A stretch of 64,000 nucleotides of DNA from Streptomyces sp. NBC_00285. Lineage in GTDB: Bacteria > Actinomycetota > Actinomycetes > Streptomycetales > Streptomycetaceae. The notes below the pieces were generated by a model. That model saw only the letters and a list, made by a program, of their open reading frames with translations. It ran no database searches and was not told the DNA's origin. Each line of letters starts with the position of its first letter. Within the stretch, counting starts at the first letter, position 1. Positions 34,757-42,472 of this stretch are shown here, piece after piece. The position numbers and the translations under genes were made by a program. The stretch is from NCBI RefSeq assembly GCF_036174265.1, contig NZ_CP108055.1, positions 1,240,001 to 1,304,000 on the forward strand. The letters are read 5' to 3'.

Positions 34757-35449
34757 ATGGCTGCTGTGCTGTTCGACTTCTCGGGAACCCTCTTCCGGAT
34801 CGAGTCCACCGAGTCCTGGTTGCGGGCCGGTCTGGACACGGCGGAACTGTCCCTCCCCGAGGCCGAGTTGACGCGGGCCGCACAGGAGCTTGAGCGCGTG
34901 GGAGCGTTGCCGGGCGGAGTGGCGCCCGGGGTTCCGATGCCGGACGAGGTCGCCGCCGTGTGGGGAGTTCGGGACGAGAGCGCCGAACTGCACCGGGCCG
35001 CCTACACCGGGCTCTCACGGCAGGTCCCGCTGCCTGACCCCGCCCTGCACGACGCGTTGTACGACCGGCACATGTCGCCGGCGGCCTGGCAGCCCTACCC
35101 CGACGCCGTCGAGGTGCTGGGTGCGCTGCGCGAGCGCGGGATCCCGGTGGGCGTGGTCAGCAACATCGGCTGGGATCTGCGGCCGGTCTTCCGCGCGCAC
35201 GGGCTCGATCGTTACGTCGACGCCTATGTGCTGTCGTACGAGCACGGCATCCAGAAGCCGGACCCCAGGCTGTTCAGGACCGCCTGCACGGCGCTCGGCG
35301 TGGCGCCCGGGGACGTGCTGATGGTCGGTGACGACCGGCGGGCGGACGGTGGCGCGGCGGCCCTGGGGTGCGGGGTGCACTTCGTTGATCATCTGCCGGT
35401 GGCGCGGCGCCCCGACGGGCTGCGGCCGGTCCTCGGCCTGGTGGGTTGA
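34757..35449 (+). CDS. HAD-like hydrolase, subfamily IA
   Basis: A 230-residue HAD phosphatase. Motif I is LFDFSGTLF with nucleophile Asp-7 and Ser-9 in place of the second Asp; Ser or Tyr here is seen in dehalogenase-like members, but this substitution can lower phosphatase activity. Motif II is VVSNIGWD, motif III uses Lys in GIQKPDPRLFRTA, and motif IV is VMVGDDRRADGGAA. It follows the zinc-ribbon gene by 10 bp and may belong to the PAP2 operon. Substrate unknown. Confidence 0.9.
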   Translation: MAAVLFDFSGTLFRIESTESWLRAGLDTAELSLPEAELTRAAQELERVGALPGGVAPGVPMPDEVAAVWGVRDESAELHRAAYTGLSRQVPLPDPALHDALYDRHMSPAAWQPYPDAVEVLGALRERGIPVGVVSNIGWDLRPVFRAHGLDRYVDAYVLSYEHGIQKPDPRLFRTACTALGVAPGDVLMVGDDRRADGGAAALGCGVHFVDHLPVARRPDGLRPVLGLVG

Positions 35450-35637
35450 GACCGGCGAATCACGCCCCCGGGCGGGACCCTGAATCGAGCCCGGAAAAAG
35501 ATGTCCGAAAACCGGTCGGTCACCCTGCCGGAAAGGTCGCCTGAGGACACCATTGGGGCATATGCTCGCCCACCCTGGACGATCCCCCGCGTCGCCCAGA
35601 GCAGGCGGCAGCCCCGACCAGGCCTTTTGCGGGCCGA

Positions 35638-35677
35638 TCAGGACGTCCTGAGTATAGTTGGCTGATAGCCAGTCAAC
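35638..35677. promoter_or_regulatory. Palindrome pair upstream of the TetR gene
   Basis: TCAGGACGTCCTGA (35638-35651) is a perfect 14-bp palindrome. Next to it GTTGGCTG-N5-CAGTCAAC (35657-35677) matches at 7 of 8 arm positions and contains TGGCTGATAGCCA with perfect 5-bp arms. Between the two lies TATAGT, a plausible -10. Autoregulation by the TetR protein encoded 15 bp downstream is likely, though not shown. Confidence 0.65.
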
Positions 35678-35692
35678 ACAGGAGTTCTCAGC

Positions 35693-36367
35693 ATGTCCCC
35701 GCGCAGCGCCTCGGTCAATGAAGAGTTGCGCCGTCGTTCCCGGGAGCGGTTCCTGCAGGCGGCCCTCGAACTCGTCTCCGAGCGCGGATACGAGGCCACG
35801 ACCCTCGGCGACATCGCGGACCGGGCCGGTTCGGCACGCGGTCTGGTGTCGTACTACTTCCCCGGCAAGCGCCAGCTGGTGCAGTCGGCGGTGCACCGGC
35901 TCATGCACCGCACGCTGGAGGAGGCCCTGGAGCGCGAGCCGCACACCGAGGACGGCCGGGAGCGGATGGCTCGGGCCATCGACGCGATCCTGGGTCTGAC
36001 CCGGGACCGGACGGTGCTGATGCGCCAGCACATGGCGGGGCTGCTGGACACCGCCGGCTTCGTGGAGTGCCCGGAACAGCAGCGCCTCGCCGAGCTGCTG
36101 CGCGAGACGATGGAACGGCACGGTTCACAGGAGGTCGGCAGCGAGTACCCGATGCTGCGCTCGCAGCTCATGGGCGCGGTCTACGCGATGGTCGTACCGA
36201 ACGTCCCGATGCCGCTCGCGACCCTGCGCGCCGAGTTGTTCACGCGCTACCGCCTCGACTGGGAGCAGGGCGTCCCGCCGGGCACCGAGGCACCCGACGG
36301 GGCGTACGACATGGATCTGTCACGTTTCTTCGAGACGGGCCGGGAGTCCGAGGGTCAGTCGAAGTAG
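35693..36367 (+). CDS. TetR-family transcriptional regulator
   Basis: A 224-residue regulator. The amino helix-turn-helix is ERFLQAALELVSERGYEATT followed by LGDIADRAGSARGLVSYYFP, a clear TetR recognition helix. The C-terminal half is a ligand-binding domain (LMHRTLEEAL, ending FEPGR-like acidic tail MDLSRFFETGRE). It faces its own palindromic operator. The ligand is unknown. Its last 13 bp overlap the convergent LVIVD-repeat gene. Confidence 0.93.
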   Translation: MSPRSASVNEELRRRSRERFLQAALELVSERGYEATTLGDIADRAGSARGLVSYYFPGKRQLVQSAVHRLMHRTLEEALEREPHTEDGRERMARAIDAILGLTRDRTVLMRQHMAGLLDTAGFVECPEQQRLAELLRETMERHGSQEVGSEYPMLRSQLMGAVYAMVVPNVPMPLATLRAELFTRYRLDWEQGVPPGTEAPDGAYDMDLSRFFETGRESEGQSK

Positions 36368-37857
36368 TCCGGCTGCGTCTGGACGTTGAGCTCCTTCAGC
36401 CGCACCTTCCTGGCCGGATCCGTGCGCCGGTCGCTGAGCTTGAGGACGTCGAAGCCCTTGGCGATGTCGTTGGAGTAGATGTAGCCGTTGTAGTAGTACG
36501 CCGACCAGGCCCCGCCGGTCTGCATGGTGCTCGTGTTGAGCGGACCGCGCTCGAAGTAGGCGATCTCCCGGGGCTTGGACGAGTCGGTGAAGTCCCACAC
36601 GGACACGCCCCCCTGGTACCACGCCTGGACCATGAGGTCCTTGCCCTTGACCGGGATCAGCGAGCCGTTGTGGGCGACGCAGTTCTCGGTGGCGGCCTGG
36701 TAGCGGGGGATCTTGAAGTAGCTGCGGAAGGCGAGCTTGCGCTTGTCGCCCTTGCCGACGATGTCGTAGATGCCGTCGGCACCGCGGTTCGGGCCGATCT
36801 CCGCGTTGCAGGTGGCCGCACCGCCGCCGCCCAACTCGTCGGTGAAGACGACCTTGTTCGCCTTCTGGTTGAAGGTCGCCGAGTGCCAGAACGCGAAGTT
36901 CACGTTGTCCTGGACGCGGTCGATGACCTTCGGGTTCTCCGGGTCCTTGATGGAGAACAGGATGCCGTCGCCCATGCAGGCGCCTGCCGCCAGGTCCTTG
37001 TCCGGGAGCACCGTGATGTCGTGGCAGCCGGTGGTCTTGGAGACGCCCGGGTTGGTGGGCGAACCGGGGTTGCCGCCGCCGTCGGGGCCCTCGCCGGGGA
37101 AGAGCACCGGGAAGTTGACGACCGCCGCCTTCTGGGGGGCGTTGCGGGGCACCTTGATGACAGAGATGCCGTCGTGCGGCGGCCGGCAGTCGGGGTAGGT
37201 CGCGCTCGGCGAGTACGAGGAGACGTAGAGGTAGACGTTCCTGCGCTCCGGTACCAGCGTGTGAGTGTGCGAGCCGCAGGCGGTCTCCACGGCGGCGACG
37301 TACTTCGGGTTCGTCTTGTCGCTGATGTCGAAGACCTTCATGCCCTCCCACGACGACTTCTCGGTCGCGGGCTGGGTGGTGCTGCTGCAACTGCTGTCGT
37401 TGCGCGAGGAGTCGGTGGACAGGAACAGCAGGTTCCCGGAGACGGAGATGTCGTTCTGCGAGCCGGGGCACAGCACCTGGGCGACCGTCTTCGGCGCCTT
37501 CGGGTTTCTGATGTCGAAGATGCGGAAGCCGTCGTAGTTGCCGGCGAAGGCGTATCCGCCCTGGAAGGCCAGGTCCGAATTGGTGCCGGGCAGCGCGTCC
37601 TTGGGGATGTTGACGAGGTGCTCGATGTTGTCGGAGTGGACGATCTCGTCCTGGCCGGGTATCTCGCCGTCGGCGATCGCCGCCCGCACCTCGGCCTCGG
37701 TGCTCTTGGACACTCCCTTGCTCGCGGCCGGGCCGTCCCCGGGGTCGGGGGTCGCGGCGGCCGGTACCGCGGTCAGCAGTGCGGCCAGGAGACCCGCGGC
37801 GGCCGCGGCAACTCCCAGGCGTCTGTGGCGGGTTCGGGGAATTCTCGACAGGATCAC
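36355..37857 (-). CDS. Secreted LVIVD-repeat protein
   Basis: A 500-residue exported protein. Signal MILSRIPRTRHRRLGVAAAA, cleaved near AAATP. The mature part carries LVIVD-type repeats, as in GNYDGFRIFDIRNPKAPKT, MKVFDISDKTNPKYVAAV and VSVWDFTDSSKPREIAYF, forming a beta-propeller of six or so blades. Cys residues (LCPGSQN, SSCSST, CNAEIGP, HNCH-free) may form disulfides. Function is unknown; related propellers act as cell-surface scaffolds. It is divergent from a DUF305 lipoprotein gene, a common pairing in Streptomyces, so shared regulation is likely. Confidence 0.9.
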   Translation of the reverse strand: MILSRIPRTRHRRLGVAAAAAGLLAALLTAVPAAATPDPGDGPAASKGVSKSTEAEVRAAIADGEIPGQDEIVHSDNIEHLVNIPKDALPGTNSDLAFQGGYAFAGNYDGFRIFDIRNPKAPKTVAQVLCPGSQNDISVSGNLLFLSTDSSRNDSSCSSTTQPATEKSSWEGMKVFDISDKTNPKYVAAVETACGSHTHTLVPERRNVYLYVSSYSPSATYPDCRPPHDGISVIKVPRNAPQKAAVVNFPVLFPGEGPDGGGNPGSPTNPGVSKTTGCHDITVLPDKDLAAGACMGDGILFSIKDPENPKVIDRVQDNVNFAFWHSATFNQKANKVVFTDELGGGGAATCNAEIGPNRGADGIYDIVGKGDKRKLAFRSYFKIPRYQAATENCVAHNGSLIPVKGKDLMVQAWYQGGVSVWDFTDSSKPREIAYFERGPLNTSTMQTGGAWSAYYYNGYIYSNDIAKGFDVLKLSDRRTDPARKVRLKELNVQTQPDYFD

Positions 37858-37967
37858 TGTTTCCTCCCTGTGCGATTCTTGTGGAACGCTTCACGCACCC
37901 CCGCAGTATCGTCTTCACCATGCACAGATCAACAGAGGGCAACGAGACTGTAATGAAGGGACCCTGG

Positions 37968-38621
37968 ATGACCCCTGTGCTCTTTCGCCGCGCGCCCCGC
38001 GCGACCCTCACCCTGGTCGCTCTGGCAGCCCTGGCCCTCGGGGGCTGCGACTCCGGTGCGGATCCCGGGTCGGCCTCGGCCACCGGGCCCTTGGTACTGG
38101 TGCCGGGCGGACCGGGCGAGGCGAACCGCACGCTGTCGGCAGAGGACGCGCAGGCGCAGCGGGACGACGACGACACCCCCAACTCGGCCGACGTCTCGTA
38201 TGCGCGCATGATGATCGAGCACCACGCCCAGGCCCTGGAGCTGACCGAGCTGGCGCCTGAGCGTGCCGAGTCGGCGAAGCTCAAGGCCCTCGCCGAGCGG
38301 ATCTCGGCCGCTCAGGGGCCGGAGATCGACGCGATGAGGGCCTGGTTGAAGGAGCACGGCCGGCCCGGGAAGAGCGGCGCCCACGAGCACGCCCCGATGC
38401 CCGGCATGGCGACCGAGGCCCAGGTGAAGAAGTTGCGCGCGGCGAAGGGGGCGGCCTTCGACCAGCTCTTCCTCACCCTGATGATCACTCACCACGAGGG
38501 AGCGATCACCATGGCGACGGACGTCAAGGGACAGGGCAACAACATCCGGATCGAGGAGATGGCGGACGACGTGGTCGCCCAGCAGACGAGCGAGATCAAC
38601 CGGATGCGGAGCATGCTCTGA
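37968..38621 (+). CDS. DUF305 lipoprotein
   Basis: A 217-residue envelope protein. I use the ATG at 37968 (AAGGGA 6 bp upstream); ATGs at 37953 and 37920 are alternatives. The signal RRAPRATLTLVALAALALGGC ends in a lipobox whose Cys is lipidated. The DUF305 domain shows the paired His motif twice, YARMMIEHHAQALEL and LTLMITHHEGAITM, which suggests metal or ferritin-like binding, often copper in related proteins. It is divergent from the LVIVD gene. Confidence 0.87.
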   Translation: MTPVLFRRAPRATLTLVALAALALGGCDSGADPGSASATGPLVLVPGGPGEANRTLSAEDAQAQRDDDDTPNSADVSYARMMIEHHAQALELTELAPERAESAKLKALAERISAAQGPEIDAMRAWLKEHGRPGKSGAHEHAPMPGMATEAQVKKLRAAKGAAFDQLFLTLMITHHEGAITMATDVKGQGNNIRIEEMADDVVAQQTSEINRMRSML

Positions 38622-38682
38622 ACGAGCTCGCCGCCGGCACCGGAGTGCTCGTCGAGCCAGGTGACTCGGCGAACCGCCTTGC

Positions 38683-39204
38683 TCAGCGCTGTGCGTGACG
38701 TGGCGTCAGGAATCCCGCGTCGCGTGCCTGGGAGATCAGTCTGAGCGTTTTGCGGCGGCTGTGACCTGTCGCGCACATCACCGCGAGGACCGGGTCGACG
38801 CCGTCGTCCTGAGCGGCCTGGTACTCCTGCGCGATCAACCAGCGGCCCTCCATGCCGCGCGGCCACGCCGGGCGGGCGCGGCGCGGCCCGGTCCCCGCCT
38901 CGGTCTCCGTCTGCGCCCGGGGCTCCGTTCCACCGGCCTCGAAGAGCGGCCCCTCGATCCAGTCAGCGAGCGCGCCCAGATCGTCGAGCGACAGCGCGGG
39001 CATCGCCCGGACGTCCTCCAGGCAGACGCCCCCTTCGGACACCACGGCGAGTGCGTCGACCTGCGCTCCGTCGGAGAAGGCCAGCCGGACGTTGAACCAC
39101 GCCACGGCGCCCTCGTCCTCCCGCACTTCCCACGCGGGCCACACGGACACGTTGCCGTCCGTCGGACAACGATCAGAAAGATTAAGAAAGGATGTTTCAA
39201 GCAC
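38683..39204 (-). CDS. DUF6214 family protein
   Basis: A 173-residue soluble protein assigned to the Streptomyces family DUF6214. The start is uncertain: GTG at 39204 has no ribosome site, and in-frame GTG codons in NVSVW follow. The centre is VDALAVVSEGGVCLEDVRAM, and it ends in a helix-turn-helix-like MCATGHSRRKTLRLISQARD, which might bind DNA. Convergent with DUF305 across 61 bp. Function unknown. Confidence 0.82.
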   Translation of the reverse strand: MLETSFLNLSDRCPTDGNVSVWPAWEVREDEGAVAWFNVRLAFSDGAQVDALAVVSEGGVCLEDVRAMPALSLDDLGALADWIEGPLFEAGGTEPRAQTETEAGTGPRRARPAWPRGMEGRWLIAQEYQAAQDDGVDPVLAVMCATGHSRRKTLRLISQARDAGFLTPRHAQR

Positions 39205-39339
39205 ACACGCAACGTAACCGCATGATCACATTCCATACGAACGGACACGCACGTCGGGATGGCACCGGCACCCTGTCAGAGCAGCACCGGCGGTGCGATC
39301 CTGGAGATGTCAGCGACTCCTCAGGGAAGGAGTTCCGCC

Positions 39340-40677
39340 GTGTTGCGTGTCGCCGTGGTCGGCTCCGGGCCGAGCGGGTGCTACACCGCCCAGAGCCTCG
39401 TACAGCAGGATCCCGGTGTCCTCGTCGACGTCCTGGACCGGCTGCCCTGCCCGTACGGTCTGGTGCGTTACGGCGTGGCACCGGACCACGAGAAGATCAA
39501 GTCGCTCCAGAACAACCTGCGAGGAGTCCTGGAGCATGAGCGGGTGCGGTTCCTCGGCGGGGTCGAGATCGGTCCGGGCGGGGTGCCGGCCGGGCGGCTG
39601 CGCGAGCTGTACCACGCCGTCGTGTACTGCGTGGGTGCCGCGACCGACCGGCATCTGGGGATTCCGGGCGAGGACCTGCCGGGCAGCTGGTCGGCGACCG
39701 AGTTCGTGTCCTGGTACAGCGCCCACCCCGACTCGACGGCCGACGCCTTCGTGGCCGGTGTCCGGTCGGCGGTGGTCATCGGGGTGGGTAACGTCGCCGT
39801 CGACGTGACGCGGATGCTGGCGCGCGGGGTGACGGAGCTCCGCACCACCGACATGCCGCAGCCCGCACTGGCAGCACTGGCGGACAGCCGGGTGGCGGAC
39901 GTCCACATGGTGGGGCGGCGCGGCCCCTCCCAGGCCCGCTTCACCACCAAGGAGCTGCGCGAGCTGGGTTCACTCCCGGACACCGACATAGCCGTGCGCG
40001 CAGAGGAGTTGGCGCTGGACCCGGCGTACCTCGACCCCGCTGCCCTGGCCGCGCCGCAGCGTCGGAACGTGGAGGTGCTGCGCGGCTGGGCGGGACCTGG
40101 CGCACACCCTTCGCCGCACAGGATCTCCCTGCGCTTCTTCCTGCGTCCCGTCGAACTGCTCGCCGACGGCGGCCGGGTGGGCGCGGTCCGCTTCGAACGG
40201 ACGGCACCTGACGGACGGGGCGGCGTGACCGGAACCGGCGAATTCGAGGAGATCGAGGCCCAGTTGGTGCTGCGCTCGGTGGGCTACCTCGGAGTCCCGC
40301 TGGAGGACCTGCCGTTCGACCCCGCCACCGCAACCGTGCCCCATCTCGCCGGCCGGGTGCTGCGCGAGGGCGTGGTCGCACCGGGCGAGTACGTGGCCGG
40401 CTGGATCAAGCGGGGCCCGACGGGTGTCATCGGCACCAACCGGCCGTGCGCGAAGGAGACGGTGACGTCCCTGGTGCAGGACGCCGCCACACTCGTACAC
40501 AAGGATCTGCCGGGCGACCCGCTGGCCGCGCTGCGGGCGGCGGGGATCGAGCCGGTGGGCTGGACGGGCTGGTGCGCGATAGAGCGAGCGGAAGCTGAGC
40601 TGGGAGCCTCCCTGGGCCGGGGCGTGGTGAAACTCCCGGACTGGCAGTCCCTGATGAACGCCGCGCACGGTCTTTAG
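39340..40677 (+). CDS. fprA: NADPH-ferredoxin reductase (FprA type)
   Basis: A 445-residue flavoenzyme. The GTG at 39340 follows AGGGAAGGAG at 7 bp; ATGs upstream have no site. FAD binding is VAVVGSGPSGCYTAQ, with LDRLPCPYGLVRYGVAPDH typical of adrenodoxin-reductase/FprA enzymes. NADP binding is VVIGVGNVAVDVTRML and the YVAGWIKRGPTGVIGTN segment closes the FAD site. It would pass electrons from NADPH to ferredoxin for P450s or other redox enzymes. It is an isolated gene and flanks the accessory region. Confidence 0.94.
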   Translation: MLRVAVVGSGPSGCYTAQSLVQQDPGVLVDVLDRLPCPYGLVRYGVAPDHEKIKSLQNNLRGVLEHERVRFLGGVEIGPGGVPAGRLRELYHAVVYCVGAATDRHLGIPGEDLPGSWSATEFVSWYSAHPDSTADAFVAGVRSAVVIGVGNVAVDVTRMLARGVTELRTTDMPQPALAALADSRVADVHMVGRRGPSQARFTTKELRELGSLPDTDIAVRAEELALDPAYLDPAALAAPQRRNVEVLRGWAGPGAHPSPHRISLRFFLRPVELLADGGRVGAVRFERTAPDGRGGVTGTGEFEEIEAQLVLRSVGYLGVPLEDLPFDPATATVPHLAGRVLREGVVAPGEYVAGWIKRGPTGVIGTNRPCAKETVTSLVQDAATLVHKDLPGDPLAALRAAGIEPVGWTGWCAIERAEAELGASLGRGVVKLPDWQSLMNAAHGL

Positions 40678-40738
40678 GACAGGGCCGGGTTCTCCCTTCG
40701 CAGTAAGTGCCTCTGCGTGTCGTTGTTCGGGTGCGGCG

Positions 40739-40773
40739 GTCGTGGCTGGTCGCGCCGTTCCCCGCGCCCCTTC
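40739..40773. repeat. 35-bp repeat, copy 1 (non-coding)
   Basis: This 35-bp stretch in the fprA-to-small-peptide gap is identical to 53249-53283 inside the NRPS epimerisation domain. It starts GTCGTGGCTGGTCGCGCCG on the plus strand. Very similar short sequences are scattered through Streptomyces intergenic regions, from general knowledge. Here it lies in a 196-bp gap without other features. Confidence 0.85.
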
Positions 40774-40873
40774 TGGGGCGCCGCCCAGCTGCCGCCTCTA
40801 CCGCCGGTTGCCGTGCTCTCCGATCTCTAGCCTCAAGTCCCGTAGGCATAAGGCGACTTGGGAAGGGACTCGT

Positions 40874-41113
40874 ATGAACAACGGTCTTCGTACGGCGGCC
40901 GCGGCCGCTGCGCTGGTCACCGGGCTCGTCGCGGCGGGCAGCGCGCCCGCGGCGGCTGCCGCCCGGCCCGAGCGGATCACCTCGCAGGCGCAGCTGGCGG
41001 CGAGCATCGCCAAGGCTGTCGCGGCCGAGGAGGAGAGCGGCGCCGTCACCACCGGCGTCGTCGGCGGCATCTCCGTCAGCAGCAAGCCGGGCACCTACAC
41101 GGCCTCCTGCTAG
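40874..41113 (+). CDS. Small exported peptide with terminal Cys (79 aa), unrecognised
   Basis: The ATG at 40874 follows GGGAAGGGACTCGT. Residues 1-30 are an export signal (MNNGLRTAAAAAALVTGLVA, then APAAAAA). The mature part is about 49 residues: a helical ITSQAQLAASIAKAVAAEEE segment, then VTTGVVGGISVSSKPGTYTAS and a single Cys as the very last residue. No family is recognised. The Cys at the extreme C-terminus is unusual. It is 10 bp upstream of a Cys-rich protein gene, so they likely form one transcript. Confidence 0.7.
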   Translation: MNNGLRTAAAAAALVTGLVAAGSAPAAAAARPERITSQAQLAASIAKAVAAEEESGAVTTGVVGGISVSSKPGTYTASC

Positions 41114-41123
41114 GGGTGCGGAG

Positions 41124-41588
41124 GTGAGCACCGTGGAACGCCCCGTCAACTGGTGTCCCAGCGGCGACGCGAGTCGCCCCGAGTCCGTGGTCCTCGGTGT
41201 CCGGTCCGGGGAGCGCGGTGAGGTCGTCTATCTCGCCGATCCGGTACCGGCCGCCGAGGTGCTCGGCGGTATCCCGGAGGGCATCGCGCCCAACCGGGTG
41301 CTGCGGTTCGCCTCGCACTGCGTGTCGGACTGTGCGAACCGGGTGGGCGACGCGTGCGGTCTGATCGAGCGCATACGGGCCGTACCGGCGAAGGCCGAGA
41401 CCGGTGCCGTACCGCGGTGCCACCTCCGCCCGCACTGCAAGTGGTGGAACCAGGTCGGCGTGGAGGGCTGTCATCGCTGCCCCGCCGTCGTCACCCTCAA
41501 CCCGCACGACGACGAGCTGAACGTGCTCGTCGCGGACCCCGCGACCACACTGGACGAGTTGGAGAGCTGGATCGCCGCGGCGGAGTGA
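41124..41588 (+). CDS. Cys-rich protein of unknown function (154 aa)
   Basis: A soluble 154-residue protein with GTG start. Eight cysteines: one in NWCPSG, three in the first cluster (HCVSDCANRVGDAC), and four in the second (PRCHLRP, HCKWWN, GCHRCPAV). The arrangement resembles a metal or iron-sulfur binding domain more than disulfides, since no signal is present. Gene order places it directly after the 79-aa exported peptide. No family is recognised. It lies between fprA and the NRPS cluster and may or may not belong to the cluster. Confidence 0.8.
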   Translation: MSTVERPVNWCPSGDASRPESVVLGVRSGERGEVVYLADPVPAAEVLGGIPEGIAPNRVLRFASHCVSDCANRVGDACGLIERIRAVPAKAETGAVPRCHLRPHCKWWNQVGVEGCHRCPAVVTLNPHDDELNVLVADPATTLDELESWIAAAE

Positions 41589-41684
41589 GAGCGCGCCGCG
41601 CACACCGTGCGACAAGGGCCCCGGGCCGGGGAACCGGCACCGGGGCCCGGTCCGTTTCCTGTACCGAGGACAGAGAGGATTTCC

Positions 41685-42422
41685 ATGGCCGACTGGATAC
41701 GGCGTTTCCACCCCGCCGCCGACGCCCCCGCCCGCCTGCTGTGCTTCCCCCACGCGGGAGGCGCGGCCGCCGCCTACCACCCCCTGTCGGCCGCGGTCAC
41801 GGGCCCGCTGGAGCCCCTGGTGGTGCAGTACCCGGGCCGGCACGACCGTTTCGCGGAGCCGTTCGCCGAGCGGATCGGCGAGGTGGTGGACGCCGTACTG
41901 GACGCTCTGTCCGCGGATCCGGCCGGGCGACCGCCGGCGCTGTTCGGGCACAGCATGGGCGCGGTCGTGGCGTTCGAGACGGCCAGGGCGCTGCAGGCGC
42001 GGGGCCAGGTGCCAGCGGCGCTGTTCGTGTCGGGGCGCGGCGGGCCCTCGGTGCCGGTCGCGGCCCGGTGGCCGAAGGCGCCCTCGGACGCCGAACTGCT
42101 CGCGGAGATGCGGCTGCTGGCCGGCACCGACGACGTCCTGCTGGCCGACCCGATGCTGCTGGAGCTGATCCTGCCCGCCCTGCGCGCGGACTACGCGATG
42201 CTGTTCGCCCACACCCACCGCCCCGGCCCCCGGCTGCGCTGCCCGGTGGTGGCGCTGACCGGGGACGCGGACCCGAGGGTCCCGGTCTCGGCGGTGGCGG
42301 CCTGGGAGCGGGAGACCGAAGGGGCGTTCACGACGCATGTGCTGCCGGGCGGGCATTTCTTCGTGGACGAGCATCTGCCGTACGTGGCAAGGGTGTTGAC
42401 GTCGGTAGGCGTAGGCGTGTGA
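41685..42422 (+). CDS. Type II thioesterase
   Basis: A 245-residue alpha/beta hydrolase typical of NRPS/PKS clusters. The ATG at 41685 follows GAGAGGAT. It shows LLCFPHAGGAAAAY at the amino end, the nucleophile in FGHSMGA (Ser-90), and the His in VLPGGHFFVDEH near the C-terminus. It clears misloaded acyl or aminoacyl groups from carrier domains. It is convergent with the KS-ACP gene across a bidirectional terminator, so it has a separate promoter but belongs functionally to the cluster. Confidence 0.95.
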   Translation: MADWIRRFHPAADAPARLLCFPHAGGAAAAYHPLSAAVTGPLEPLVVQYPGRHDRFAEPFAERIGEVVDAVLDALSADPAGRPPALFGHSMGAVVAFETARALQARGQVPAALFVSGRGGPSVPVAARWPKAPSDAELLAEMRLLAGTDDVLLADPMLLELILPALRADYAMLFAHTHRPGPRLRCPVVALTGDADPRVPVSAVAAWERETEGAFTTHVLPGGHFFVDEHLPYVARVLTSVGVGV

Positions 42423-42439
42423 GGGTGTGAGGACGAGCG

Positions 42440-42470
42440 GAAGGGGCCGGCGGACACCGCCGGCCCCTTC
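42440..42470. terminator. Bidirectional hairpin terminator at the end of the NRPS/PKS operon
   Basis: Perfect 14-bp arms (GAAGGGGCCGGCGG and its complement) with a 3-nt loop lie between the convergent thioesterase (stop 42422) and KS-ACP (stop 42473) genes. A short T-run follows on the plus side. Confidence 0.92.
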
Positions 42471-42472
42471 TT

